64,000 nt of DNA from Brasenia schreberi (taxonomy: Eukaryota > Streptophyta > Magnoliopsida > Nymphaeales > Cabombaceae), in the NCBI GenBank assembly GCA_036023115.1, contig JAYKKT010000061.1, positions 10,120,501 to 10,184,500 on the forward strand. The letters run 5' to 3'. A program made the position numbers and the translations under genes. The notes beneath the pieces are model-generated. The model had not been told where the DNA came from, searched no databases, and was given only the letters and a program-made list of their open reading frames with translations. Every line of letters starts with the position of its first letter. The stretch's first letter is position 1. This document shows, piece after piece, positions 1 to 11,149 of the stretch.

Positions 1-1127
1 TAGACTTTTTGCTCAATAAGGGTAGAACGGTTTTTTTACTCGAAAATATCTGGATATTTTCATAATTTTATTCCGTGATAGTTTTGTAATAATTGAAAAT
101 CGATCAAAGCAGAACGGACTTTTCAGTCCACTGCCCGAGGGTGATTTCGACCCACGGTTTTCTGAAAACCGCTTGCCTGAGAAGCTTCGCGCTTGTCCTC
201 TAGTTTTCACCGCCTATCTTGTGGTTCTTGGGGCCTAGCCTTGGGTTTTCACTGTGCCTAGGCTATAGTTTTTCACCTGGAGTGTGGTTTTCTGTGCCTT
301 TAATGGTTTCTATCGATATACGGTCTTTGCCTTTTATGGCTCCCCCATTCTTCTCTCTTCATATTTTTTTTCCCTCTTCTTTCTCTTTCGTTAACAGAAA
401 GCGTACCTTTTAACTTCGTTTTTTTTTTCAGGGTCTCCCACCTCTGACGACAGCTCTGATACTAGTGAAGATCGGGTCCCTTGAAGCCGACTTCTTTTGT
501 CTCGTCTAATCTGCAGCGAAAATATTTTTAGAATGGTGTTTGAGATTTTCTCACATCGACCTTCCGAAGGAGACGATGTATTCTTTGTGTTCCATGTTTC
601 TCAATATTTTTGTATATTCAGTAGTTTTTCACTTTGTAAGAGCAGTGCCTGCTCTTTATCTCCTAGCTTTCATGCTGGGTTTTTCTCTTCTGAGCAACTG
701 TATTCGGACTGTTACCGAAAAATTGGGTAATGGCTCGACGGTTACAGTCTTAGCCCTATATGTAACATAGTTTGCCCCGAACCATAGCAAACTGATATAG
801 TTGCAGGGGAGATGGAGATGAATGCACAACAATTGACCTCAACCAGAATTTTAGTTTCACTTTATCATAAAGACAAAACCTTTCAAGTGCCTACAACCAA
901 CCAATGGTAATCCAAAGAAATGATGATACAATAAGTAGCCACTATGGGGATCTGAAACAATTACAAAATATTTGAACGATAATATATTAGGTAAAAAGAA
1001 TGGAAACGAAGCATTTGTTAAAAAATAAAAAATGTTACACATCATATTCATGATAAGAAAAAGAAAATGTTTAAGGAAAACAAAAACCATTTCTTAATCC
1101 TAAGAAATATCCAGCTTTGGTAATGTT
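1..1127. other. Intergenic, no gene recognised
   Basis: Only short ORFs without recognisable domains occur here. The sequence up to the LTR element at 1128 shows no exon-like pattern, tRNA or transposon terminus that I can name. Confidence 0.5.
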
Positions 1128-1402
1128 TGTTAAAGAATGTGATGTTTGGTGATTTTTAATATTTTTTATGTTTTAGGTATTATTATAATAGTTATTATTA
1201 TTAAGAGCATTTTAGTCATTTTATGTTTAACAATCCACTGGACAACTTGTATTAGGTTAAGGATTCTGATTAATAGAGAGAGAAAGAGGGGGCCGGCCTC
1301 CATTGAGGGCCTACCCCTCCTCCGATCTCCACTTTTTTCCTTCACATTTTTTCTTTGTTTTTATGTTTAATCATGCGTTGTGTTCCTTAGCGAATTTCAA
1401 CA
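1128..1402 (+). repeat. 5' LTR
   Basis: 275-bp left terminal repeat, TGTTAAAG...TTTCAACA. It is longer than the right repeat because of an extra AG-rich insert around 1276-1292. Confidence 0.75.
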
Positions 1403-1415
1403 TGGTATCAAAGTC
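1403..1415 (+). other. Primer binding site of the LTR element
   Basis: TGGTATCAAAGTC starts immediately after the 5' LTR. It matches the usual initiator tRNA-Met PBS of plant Copia/Gypsy elements except near its 3' end. Confidence 0.75.
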
Positions 1416-4207
1416 ATTCGATCAATGAGAGCAGTGGCAGGTGGTGGTAGCCTCAACCAGAAGTGGTGGTATTCTTGTTTGTAGCTGCAGGAAGAACTAC
1501 TTGTCAATTAGAGAGATTTTTGCATAAACGCATTTTGCAATCTATTCTGCAACACAATCCTAGGTTGTTGATGAGATCATCAATGTTGGACGGTTGTTGT
1601 AATGCAACGATTGTGGTAGAGAGAGCCTTCTTCCCTAACCATTGTTTTCCATCCTTGTTTTTGGTGTTAGGAGGTTCATTGGATTCTTGCGCACCAAAGG
1701 AGGGTCCTTCTTTTGGCAATAACGATGCATGTTGCAAGAGAAATCAGGATCTACATGGGCTCTATTACTTATTCTTCTAGAAAAGAAAAAAAAAATCACG
1801 AAAACAAGAGAGGAGGTTGTTGATTGAGAAAATTGTGCAAAAGTTGTTCTTCATTTCATGGTAAAGGGCTTTCAATTCAGGAAGATTCCCTGGTATTGCG
1901 CTTACTATATTAAGGAACTAGAATATAAGTGTAAAAATCTTAATGTAAAAGATGTAGTTGATCATTTGCTAGAAAGTGTGGATATTCAATATACTCAAGG
2001 GAAACAGCAGAGCAAGGCTATAGTTGAATTGGAAAAAGTTTCAAGCTATGATGTTGAACAAGGTGTTTCTGGGAAAGATAGCATCACGCTTGAGCTTGTT
2101 GCCAATTACAAAGTTATAAATCCTCATCTCATCCAATACCAAAAGTAGAAAGAAACAACCTTATCTGGACGACAAACATAAAGTAGATCAAGCGATGGAA
2201 GTCACTAAAGATTCCTGCCTAGATGATGAATTGGGCAATATTGTTGCTAGAACTTAATGAAGTTCCATCTCTTGTGAAGCTCATGTCCTGGAAGATTCTC
2301 CCGCTAATCATTTTGTATCTAGTGAAAAGCTTAGCCGTGATCCTGAACCTCAAAGTTTGTAAATTTGTTTTGTACTTATGTAAGTTTTTTGAGGTTGTCA
2401 AAAGTGACATGGTGAATGGCAAATTATTTCCAAAAGGTTACAAAATTATGGAAAGGAAGATCTTATTTTTGAAAAAAATAATTTTAGTTTTTGAATCACA
2501 AATTTTGGAAAAGTAAATTGCATATTACTTTTCTGATTTTGTAGGAAAGCAAACTAGAAAAGTGGTTATGGAAGATTAATATCTTGATTTCATGAAAAAG
2601 ATAACCAAAAAAGATATCAAAAAGGAAGAAAATCAATATAAGGATGATCCAAAAAAAAGAAGAAAAAACAATTGAATCCCCAAAAGAAAGGATTATCCCC
2701 ATGATTTTAGGAAAGAGAAAAGGGAATTGGTTATGCAATTACTTCTCTTGGCGACGTAACTATCAATAAAGCAAGTGAAAGGACAACTCTTCCTAAGGGT
2801 GAGACATGGTCTGTCCATAAATTTGGTAGGAGTAGTGCTATTGAAGATTGATCACACCATGAGAAAATATCACTACCTAGATAATAGAAAGTTATAACAT
2901 TATCGAAGATTCTTCGCACCATGCTAGGGATGATTAGATTGATCCTATTCAAATGAAGGATGAACTTATCCCCATGGTTGACAAGAAAGTGGATGTTGGT
3001 TGGAATGAAGAAGTATTTCTATAAAATATGCCTATTACTAAAGGCTTTGAAGGATCCTTTGTTCACGAGGAGAGAAGAGAAAGAAAAACAAACTTTGAAA
3101 ATTCATAAGATGAAAGGAGGACAAGAATTGGTGCCATGAAGAAGAAAAGCAAATAATGCATCTACTAAATTCAAACATTCCCTTTAGGAAGAAAAGTAGT
3201 AGAAGAAAGACTGATAGTCGAGTCATCTCAATTGAAGATATCTGAGATGTCGAGGAGTTGCATGCATGGATGCCTTTACTAAGCCTTGATTATGGAAGAG
3301 TTGCTTCCTGCAAAGCATGATGATTATCATATGATTTATGTTGAGATTTCTAAAAGCAAGCAAGGAAGTTCGATATTGACAAAGCAAAGATTATGTGGGC
3401 TAAAATGCTTCAATGAATTGACTATTGCAGCCATGAAGGTTGTTGAAGTTTACAGTTAGGACTGTTGAAGTGATTTTGCAACCAGTAAGGTTGTTGGAAA
3501 AGTGGTGCAGAAAAAAGGTTGTTAAAAAGTGAACAACCAAGAGAGCTAGAAAAGGATATAGTAATTGGTGAATATTCATTGGGTTAAACAACAGAATTGC
3601 ATATAGAAGAAAAGATAGTGGAGAAAAATAATTTTTTCACTACATATGCTTGAAAATAAAAACATAGAAGAGGCATATACATTAATTCTTATGGAATGTG
3701 GTAGTGTCACCAAGAAGTATAAAGTTTGAACCATTGAGTTGTTGAAGTAAACAGTTAGGAGGATTGGAAAAAATCGGTTGCAGCCACCATGTGAAGGGGC
3801 ACATAATCGACTAGTATGATCAAATGTCTGTATTCAGTTATTATTTGAGTGATAGGGAGAGCACACTCAACTAACACACCGGTAGTAACCACCATATAAA
3901 GGGGTATAGGAAAAGTCGATTAAAGTATGTATGGTGAAGATATTACCTCCTACTATAAAAGTCAGCTTTTTCAAGAGGAGAAAAACATAACTTTTAAAAT
4001 GTTGTTGCCCACTCACTTTATGGAAAAGAAAGAACAAGAGGAATAGCCGACACCGATACAAGGATTGTACGCTGCTCAATTGTATTTATAATTGTTTTAA
4101 GAGTATTTAATGAAGCCTTAGAGAGATCATTGTTGCAAGTGTGGTGAAAAAGAACCATTTTTTTTCTTCAAGAGGACTTCGAAATATCTTACTCCCAACT
4201 TTGGGGG

Positions 4208-4437
4208 TGTTGAAGAATTTATTTTTTAGTATTTTTTAATATTTTTTATGTTTTAAATATTATTGTAATAGTTCTTATTACTAAGAACATTTTAATCATT
4301 TTATATTTAACCGTCCTTGGAGGGCCTGCTCCCTCCTCTCATCCCTGCCTTTTCCTCTTCTCATTTCCACTTTTTTCCTTCATATTTTTTTATTTTTATT
4401 TTTTATCACACCCTTCGCTTCCCTGCCAATTTCAACA
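4208..4437 (+). repeat. 3' LTR
   Basis: 230-bp right terminal repeat, TGTTGAAG...TTTCAACA, preceded by a G-run polypurine-like tract. Confidence 0.75.
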
Positions 4438-4442
4438 ATGTC

Positions 4443-5541
4443 GACAATTGAAGGCCAATGAAGAAGACAAGTATCCCCCCGTTCAAGTCCTTGGAGATAT
4501 CAGTCAGGTGAACAATCTAACGTTTAGTTGAAATGTCAGCCGTTTAAGTTGAAAGATGACAATGAAACATAGATGTTTAAGATGCACCAATCTTTTAGGA
4601 AGAGGGAAAAAGATTGACCTCACACATCAATACTGAAACCATTTTGAGCAACATCCAACAGAGAAACACAAAGAAGAGGAGACGACACTTGCGCAACTCA
4701 AAGGAACCAGCTCAAGGCCCCAAAACTCCAGCGGACATGTCAAGAAAATCCATTGTGGGTGCGCAAAAGACGAACTTCACCATCTATTATATTTAAAAAC
4801 CAATTTAGGATTCAAAAAGATATCAATCACCGGTCCGTTTTGAACGGTTCAACTGGATAGACCTCCAACAAAACCCGAAAAGTAACAAAACAGGTTCCAC
4901 AATTAAGATTGTCGACTCTGGAAAAGTTGGAATAAAACCAATTATTCATGCAAAAAACAAATTTGATTTTTCAAAGGCGTAGCCAGAACTCTCATTAATT
5001 AAACAACACAGTACCGACCATTTGATTTATTGAAACATACAAAACTCACGCATGCACCAAAACGTCAGCTTCATTTCTGCTACAGAACCAAAGATACCAA
5101 CTCTTACACTCCTTCCCATGAGCCCTATCTACTGTGCTTTTCTCCTTGGGAATTTCTTTCTCCCTGCTGATTCGTTTAATCCTGATTCCCATCGTCACAA
5201 ACAAAAGCGAAATGCTATACTAAATGGGTCAGATACAGATACATGGATGCCAAGTCGTGATTCAGCTCATTCTTCTGCCGTATTAGCATTTAACGCCATT
5301 GAGCCCGATACCCATCACTCATCAGAAAACAAAAGAACGCATTAACCTATCAACCAGAAAGCAAGCAACCATTTCCAATAACTCATTCGGAAACTTTACT
5401 ATCATGCATAACGTGAATGCTTACAGTATAACAAGTTAAATACAAAGGTAAATCAATAAAGACGACCCAAAAGTAAGACACTAGGAAATCAACAAGGTGG
5501 GGAACGATAAAGGAGAAAAATTAAGATGCATAAAGAGTTAC
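4443..5541. other. Intergenic, no gene recognised
   Basis: Around 4825-4905 there are a few GGTTC/GAAC motifs like the dispersed family seen elsewhere. I searched the minus strand here for the missing later exons of the cytochrome b5 fragment (haem-binding HPGG region) and did not see them. Confidence 0.4.
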
Positions 5542-5628
5542 CTTGACATCTATGAGCACCCAACAATCATTCTGGTTGTTGTGTTTGCATCTCTCCTTCA
5601 GTGAGTAGAGTTTTGTGATGGTTGGCAG
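5542..5628 (-). pseudogene. Orphan first exon of a cytochrome b5 gene
   Basis: Read on the minus strand, 29 codons give [11 protein letters not shown] followed by [14 protein letters not shown]. This matches the conserved N-terminus of plant cytochrome b5 (KLYS-x-x-E...HN-x-x-DDCW-V-I-x-x-K). It stops at a GTAACTC splice donor at the position where the first intron of these genes usually falls. The expected initiator position reads CTG instead of ATG, with no ATG in frame close upstream. No downstream exon with the HPGG haem motif was found in the adjoining 1.1 kb. It is best read as a gene fragment carried or left behind. An unusual live gene with a distant exon 2 cannot be excluded. Confidence 0.6.
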
Positions 5629-6284
5629 CCTTTTGGCGTCATTCTGAAGCAGAAAACTCGTACAACTCAAGGAGCCCAACCGGCAGCGACCCGGTAATAC
5701 CCTTCCTATTTGGCTTCCATGTTGGAGTTCGGATACAAACTGACCGTATCGTTAGGTATATTCGAACAAAAATTCATGTACAGATTATACAGATCCCGGG
5801 AGCTAGTCTCAGATGATGTTACTATGAATTTTCCACCTCCAACTGTAGCTTCTTTCGCCATGATTACAAAATTAAGTTCGAATCTGGCTTTTTCAGTTGT
5901 AAGCATGCAAAAGAACACTGTAAAATACTGAACATACTATCAAATTCTTCGGTTTTTCTTCAACCTTTTTTATGAGAGCAAGAGTCCTTATTGCAGTTTT
6001 TGATTGAAAACATTCACGATGAACAGCCTAACTTATGGGAAACTTATTGTTGTCCACGTAATATGCCATACCTTCCATTTAACCACTATGTTTGCAAGCT
6101 ATTGTTATAGAAAGCCAGACCACTTGTTTAACCTTCTACTTCATTGATATATTGTATTATATTATATTATATTATATGCATGTGCAATTGTGTGTGTATA
6201 TATATATATATTATGTATTTATATTTATACCTAGAAATGTTCTGTTTACCCAAAACCTAGAACTGAACTCGCCTTTGATCTGTT
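5629..6284. other. Intergenic, no gene recognised
   Basis: Opposed short ORFs overlap at 5706-5931 but neither resembles a known protein. A TATTATATTATA run and (TA)n lie at about 6150-6212. Confidence 0.4.
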
Positions 6285-6640
6285 CAGATTATGGTTCAGT
6301 AACAACCGAACCAAAACCGGTTCAAAAAGTCCTTTCTTTTAAACCGAAGATTACCCATCAGCGTTAAGAGGCGCTCCACCGTTAATCCATTATGATGTTT
6401 GTGATTATGAAGAAAAAAATTATATAAAAAGTTTAATAAGTGAAGGATTGAAACCCGTTGGTTTTGGTTTGGGGTCGGTTTTCAAGAATCATGAACCTGA
6501 ATCAAATCCCGGTTCCAGTTATGATTCTAGGACCGGCTCAACCAGTTCCCTTGAAAGCCAGTAGCTGACTTCAGGTAGCAGTTCCACGACAGGTTCGGTT
6601 CTGATTCGAACTGTCGAGCTGGTTGTGGACCGATCATATC
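6285..6640. repeat. GGTTC/GAACC-motif dispersed element
   Basis: Dense alternation of GGTTC, GAACC, CCGGTTC and ACCGG with an AT-rich centre, as in the other members at 8285, 9387, 16036, 20303, 29692 and 63753. The ends are not clearly preserved here. Confidence 0.5.
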
Positions 6641-6810
6641 TATGTATATATGTGTTGAGAAGGTGAAGCTTGTTCTTTGCTTGTGACTAAAATTGTTTAT
6701 ATATACTCTTAAACATTCAATTTTGGTGAAAAGATACTCTTAAACATTTTGACAGTAAGTATTATCCTCAAGATCTAGCTTACACCGGACGGACAAAGAC
6801 ATATAATATC

Positions 6811-6812
<2 letters not shown>

Positions 6813-6849
<37 letters not shown>
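6813..6849. repeat. (CT)n microsatellite
   Basis: Uninterrupted CT dinucleotide run followed by a short CACACA. Confidence 0.95.
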
Positions 6850-6851
<2 letters not shown>

Positions 6852-7411
6852 CACACAGAGAGCAAAGCAGTCAAGAACCTGGAAATTTTCTCGAGCAGGG
6901 CGAAGTTCAATCGGTGAACATCATGGCAGTTATGTGCTCTTTTCTTTTAATCCAGACCGCTTATATATGTTTTTCAGTATCTCTTTGGGTCTTAAGTGAG
7001 GATTCCACCAGCCGGCTCACCTCGCTTCTGAAAAGGCTCTCCACTGAACTTGGGTCTTAGGCCAGGGTCCTTGTAGTAACTAAATGGGGTTTCAAACAGT
7101 GAAAGAAAAATTATGTTTGGCCTTCAGCTTCAGTATCCTTTTATCATTTTAATTAAGTGGTTCTGAATATGCTAATACCCTACTCTTGGCCATTGTGGGC
7201 ATAATATAAACTTGCTAAAATGATTCGTGAAAGCTTTCGTCGACGACTCCCAAGGTTGAGTGTGATGCGAGATTCAAGTCGGTATGAGCTTAGTGGACAC
7301 AGTATGAAGTATCTTGTGAGGTTAGGAAATGTAGGTCGAGAACAAATGAGTTTAGTTGAGGTTCAGGGCATTGCAAAACCTTACCAGTTTGCAGGTGAGC
7401 GCTATTCAAGA

Positions 7412-7459
<48 letters not shown>

Positions 7460-8284
7460 TCATAGAACATGTATGTACATGTATATATAATATTTATTTA
7501 TGTATATATGTGATTAATTGGTTCATGCATACCTTGACTGGTGTACTCATGTTTTCCTGGGGCACGAGTTTAATAAGATTGTCCTATTCATTTTCTCAAA
7601 CATTATTTTTATTTTGAAATGACACTCATTTTCTATTTATATTTTGAAATGACACTCATTTTCCAAAAAAAATAGTTGTTACTCAGTAACCAAAATATAC
7701 ATAAAGAGAGAAATTAGTTTGTGCGTATATGTATTTCTACTTAAACAATCTCAAATATTGATGATCAATAATTGATATATTTAAGTCAAAAGTATGTGAT
7801 GTATTTATTGAATCTATAAAAGGTATAAAGATTTTCTTTTGAAATTTGAATTTCAACAATGATCGATGTGACAGTTGAGATTGTTGAGGATGTTTAAGCA
7901 TGAATTGATGTGCACATGAATTGGCTTCTGAGGTCCTTATTGTGTTTCTACTTATATATATATATATATTGTATGTAAAATGGCTTCTGAGGTCCTTATT
8001 GTGTCTTGAACACTATGTTCAGCAGAGGAGCCCACTTGTACGCACCCAGTCCATGTGCCTTATGTGACACCTCTTACATAATATCTACCATGAGATTTGG
8101 AAGATTCAAAACTGGTGAGCAGTGACATCTTAATGTCATGCAATTAAAATTATCAACCCTGTTAATGGTCTTTAAGAGGACTCATTAGAACCCAAATCAT
8201 TTCGTGTAAGAAAATGGCGAGCTCGGGCCCATGTAAACCACGGCCACACGATAATCCTCGGATCCGAATCGTGTCCTCAGCATC
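6850..8284. other. Intergenic with short direct repeats
   Basis: No gene recognised. A 24-bp unit (TGGCTTCTGAGGTCCTTATT then GTGT) occurs at 7922-7945 and again at 7981-8004, separated by a (TA)n run. A 17-bp unit AAATGACACTCATTTTC occurs twice around 7616-7663. Confidence 0.6.
7412..7459. repeat. (CA)n(TA)n compound microsatellite
   Basis: AC repeat (7412-7440) running directly into TA repeat (7441-7459). Confidence 0.95.
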
Positions 8285-8690
8285 TTATACCAGGTAAACC
8301 AGGACCGCCGGTTCCGAAGTGGCACTCACTTCCACCAAAACCTGAAATTGTCGAGTTCTAGCAAGGGCAGAGCCAAGGTAAAAAAAACTCGAGGCAGCCA
8401 TGGGGGTGTCGCCGGGAGCCCTTGCCTCCGCCACTGGGTTATAGGCCGGTTCTGCTTCCGATTGGATTCTGATTTCTTTCAGAAATTTCATCAAACAAAG
8501 TGGAATTTTAAAACCAAAAGCTAAAATACGACTTGGAACTGTTGGTTCTGGGCCGCATGTTCTGGTTCAGTTCTCTAATAGGAAAATCTGGAACCGCACT
8601 ACGGGGGTCCCAGTTGTGGTTCAGTTCCGCATATGAGACCGTTCAGGTCGGGTTCGATCTGCTTGGCCAGTTCCAGACCAGCCACCTTGA
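8285..8690. repeat. GGTTC/GAACC-motif dispersed element
   Basis: GGTTC-rich sequence. The stretch around 8470-8560 (AAATTTCAT..AAACAA..., GACTTGGAACTGT) aligns with 63875-63945 at the other end of the window, which shows a true repeat family rather than simple composition. Confidence 0.6.
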
Positions 8691-8900
8691 TGTATAGGCG
8701 GCTAACTGTCTTCTAAATTTTCTTTTCGTTAAATGTATTTGATATTGTTTTTTTTTTAACTCTGAAGGTGTAAGATATTATGTAGGTGGTAAATTATACT
8801 CCAAAATTAAATCTAAAGAAAAAGGACTTTAAAATTGTTGAAAGGGAAGATAAAATATCATCTTGCTCTTATGGAGTTAAATTCTAATGTAACAAAGATA

Positions 8901-9011
8901 GAGCGTTAGCTCAACGACAGCCTGCCTTGGAGCTGATGCTACAAATGGGGAGTTTGACCCTAAGGAGGTGCATGCATTTGTGTATGTTAAGCTTTGGCCT
9001 CCTTCTGTAAC

Positions 9012-9017
<6 letters not shown>
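8901..9017 (+). mobile_element. tRNA-derived SINE, family A
   Basis: An A-box-like TTAGCTCAACGACAG is followed about 45 bp later by a B-box-like GGGGAGTTTGACCC, then the family-specific tail GGTGCATGCATTTGTGTATGTTA and GGCCTCCTTCTGTAACCA. It ends directly in a (TA)n(GA)n microsatellite. Relatives in this window lie at 20735, 23480, 41106 (minus), 47270 (minus) and 58480. Confidence 0.65.

Positions 9018-9074
<57 letters not shown>
9018..9074. repeat. (TA)n(GA)n compound microsatellite
   Basis: TA run followed by GA run, placed exactly at the 3' tail of a SINE. Confidence 0.95.
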
Positions 9075-9386
9075 CTTGTAAGATCAATGGTTGCCAACTC
9101 CACTTGGTGAGAAAAAAGGGTTGGTGTAGGTTTTCAGGGTTTAAGAAACCTTTTCTTCAATGAATAAAACCTCCAAAGCCACATCCTTTAAATCCTAATC
9201 TCCAAGAAGTTTGAGAATTGCATGAGACTTACAGAGTCATGTACTATGACACGTATCTTCTTCGTGTCCACGAAAGTACAGTTTGTTTGTTTCTTACTCG
9301 CGATACCAAGACAAGAGGTGTCAAATCAACGAATACAAATCATATCTCCATAGTAAAATTTCCATAAGTGCAAGGACACTATGTGC

Positions 9387-10022
9387 TAGACGTGGCAGGT
9401 TTCGAATAGGCCCGGTGATTCCAAGTGAAACAGGACTAGGCCAGGAACCCGCTGGAACCGGAACTATTGAAGCTAGGTTTGGAAAACCGTGAACCACTCG
9501 GTTCGGTTCTGGTTCAACTTCTAATAGAATCGAAACCGGATCAAAACTGGTCCTTATATTTTTTTAAACTTTTTATTGTAAAATTCAAAAATTTCAATAT
9601 TTTTTCCTGGTTCCAAACGGTTTGGGCCTCAAACCAAAACCAAAACCAAAACCCTCTTAGGCCCAGATCAGTTTTGGTTCTTGATTGAGAGTGAACTGAA
9701 ACAGTGGTTTGAACTGTCAGTTCTGGTTTACTGATTCCAAATCAATCTGAAGGTTCTAACTAGAACCAAACTGTGCCAGAGACGTTGGAACCAGAATTGG
9801 TAAAACCAGACTCGGAACTGAGAACCACCCACAGTTCATAGAACTGGAACCAACAATTCCAAACTGCGGTTTTAAGTTTTTATCGTTTCTTTAAAATTTC
9901 AGTTTTTTTTTATATTTTTATCGGTTTCAAGCAACTTAAGGCTTGAACCGACATCACTCCCCGGACCGATTCTAAGTATTTGTGGGTAATTGGAACTTTG
10001 AATTTGAAACCAGGTATGTCTA
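9387..10022. repeat. GGTTC/GAACC-motif element with TAGAC ends
   Basis: Starts TAGACGTGGCAGGTTTCG and ends ATGTCTA. The inside is mostly GGTTC/GAACC motifs with two AT-rich cores (about 9550-9605 and 9875-9925), so it may be two copies, one nested in or next to the other. Confidence 0.55.
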
Positions 10023-11149
10023 TCTAGATGTTATTTCTTTGATGGCATACTAGGAATCCAATAATGCTCATAATAAAATGTCCAGCTAGCTGGCTTCTAG
10101 CTAGCCTATGGCTTTTTGTTGCCATGCTTCAAATAGTCAAAGATTGAAAAAGAAGAAACTCTGTATGCCTCGCTTATAGAGTTGAAATAATTAAATGTAC
10201 TTGATTCAGCTACGTTTGTCAGTACTCTCATGCTGTCTCAATAGCACGGATCCCTCCTCTCTGTCTGCTCCTTTTACCAGTAGGCGAAGTCTAGTGCACT
10301 GTATATTGAGCTTTCTTTAATGGCGGCCCTTCGAGTGCCGAGAGGACTTTGCCACTGACATAATGGTGAATGATAAAGTAGCTGCTCACGCGAATACTGT
10401 CAAGTCTCAGTTGGAGACAAAATTGATAGAGTGCACGGATGGTTTTGCTTTAAATTACGTCAAGTTAAAACAGTAAGACCAGAATTTAAGGTTTTTTTTA
10501 TCTTCAAGCCAGATTTTGGGGGATCTCATTAGTCTTTTGAGTAAGACATCACATCCATATGCCATATCAAAGATAGAAAACAAGTTAGATCCCGAGTTAC
10601 CGCATCGAAATACAACTTTTGAGTGTTGAACACTCTTTGATGGAACTTTAAATTTGAGTGCTTAATTAGTGTATGGGTGTCCATGTCGTAGAGGGCATCC
10701 ATGTGATAAAGACACCCATATCATACGATATGCTATAATACTGTGCATGATTCATTGCTTTATTCAGGAAAAGTTTTAAAAAGCCCTTCAAATTGTAAAA
10801 GTTGAGAAAAATTGAAATTAATCAATAAGAGTTAACATATTATTGGAAAACACAATATATCATAGTAGTAAAACATTAAATGTATAATATTCAATCAAGT
10901 TATCAATCAGGAGATGGATTGATAAGTACTAACAATTAACACTTAACAATTAATGACTACATGATTAAGAACAACCACTCCACAAGTGCAAGAGTATATA
11001 ATTTAAAACAAGTTGAAAAGCTAAAGATGAAAGTAATATGTTCAAGTTTGCAGTAACTAAAGTATTGCAAATATAAATAAAAAACAAACTCATTAAACAA
11101 AGCGTAAAGTTTATTTCATTCTACAAAAATAGATCATAGTGAACAAAAG
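10023..11149. other. Intergenic, no gene recognised
   Basis: AT-rich, with no ORF longer than 60 codons and no named repeat recognised. Confidence 0.5.

Larger units (their letters stand above)
1128..4437 (+). mobile_element. Non-autonomous LTR retrotransposon
   Basis: Two related terminal repeats (1128-1402 and 4208-4437) begin TGTT and end CAACA, and share long T-rich blocks and a CCTCC-rich block. Directly after the left repeat lies TGGTATCAAAGTC, which resembles the plant initiator tRNA-Met primer binding site (TGGTATCAGAGC). A TTTGGGGG purine-biased tract precedes the right repeat. The flanking 5-mers ATGTT (1123-1127) and ATGTC (4438-4442) look like a target-site duplication with one later change. 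The 2.8-kb interior has only short ORFs (the longest at 1858-2148, 96 codons, no domain recognised) and no visible protease, integrase or reverse transcriptase. It therefore looks like a non-autonomous element mobilised in trans by a Copia- or Gypsy-type relative. The LTRs differ by indels, so the insertion is old. Confidence 0.8.

Noticed and set aside
1858..2148. 96-aa ORF inside the LTR element as a gag protein
   Set aside because: No gag, zinc knuckle or protease feature is visible; left as an unassigned ORF.
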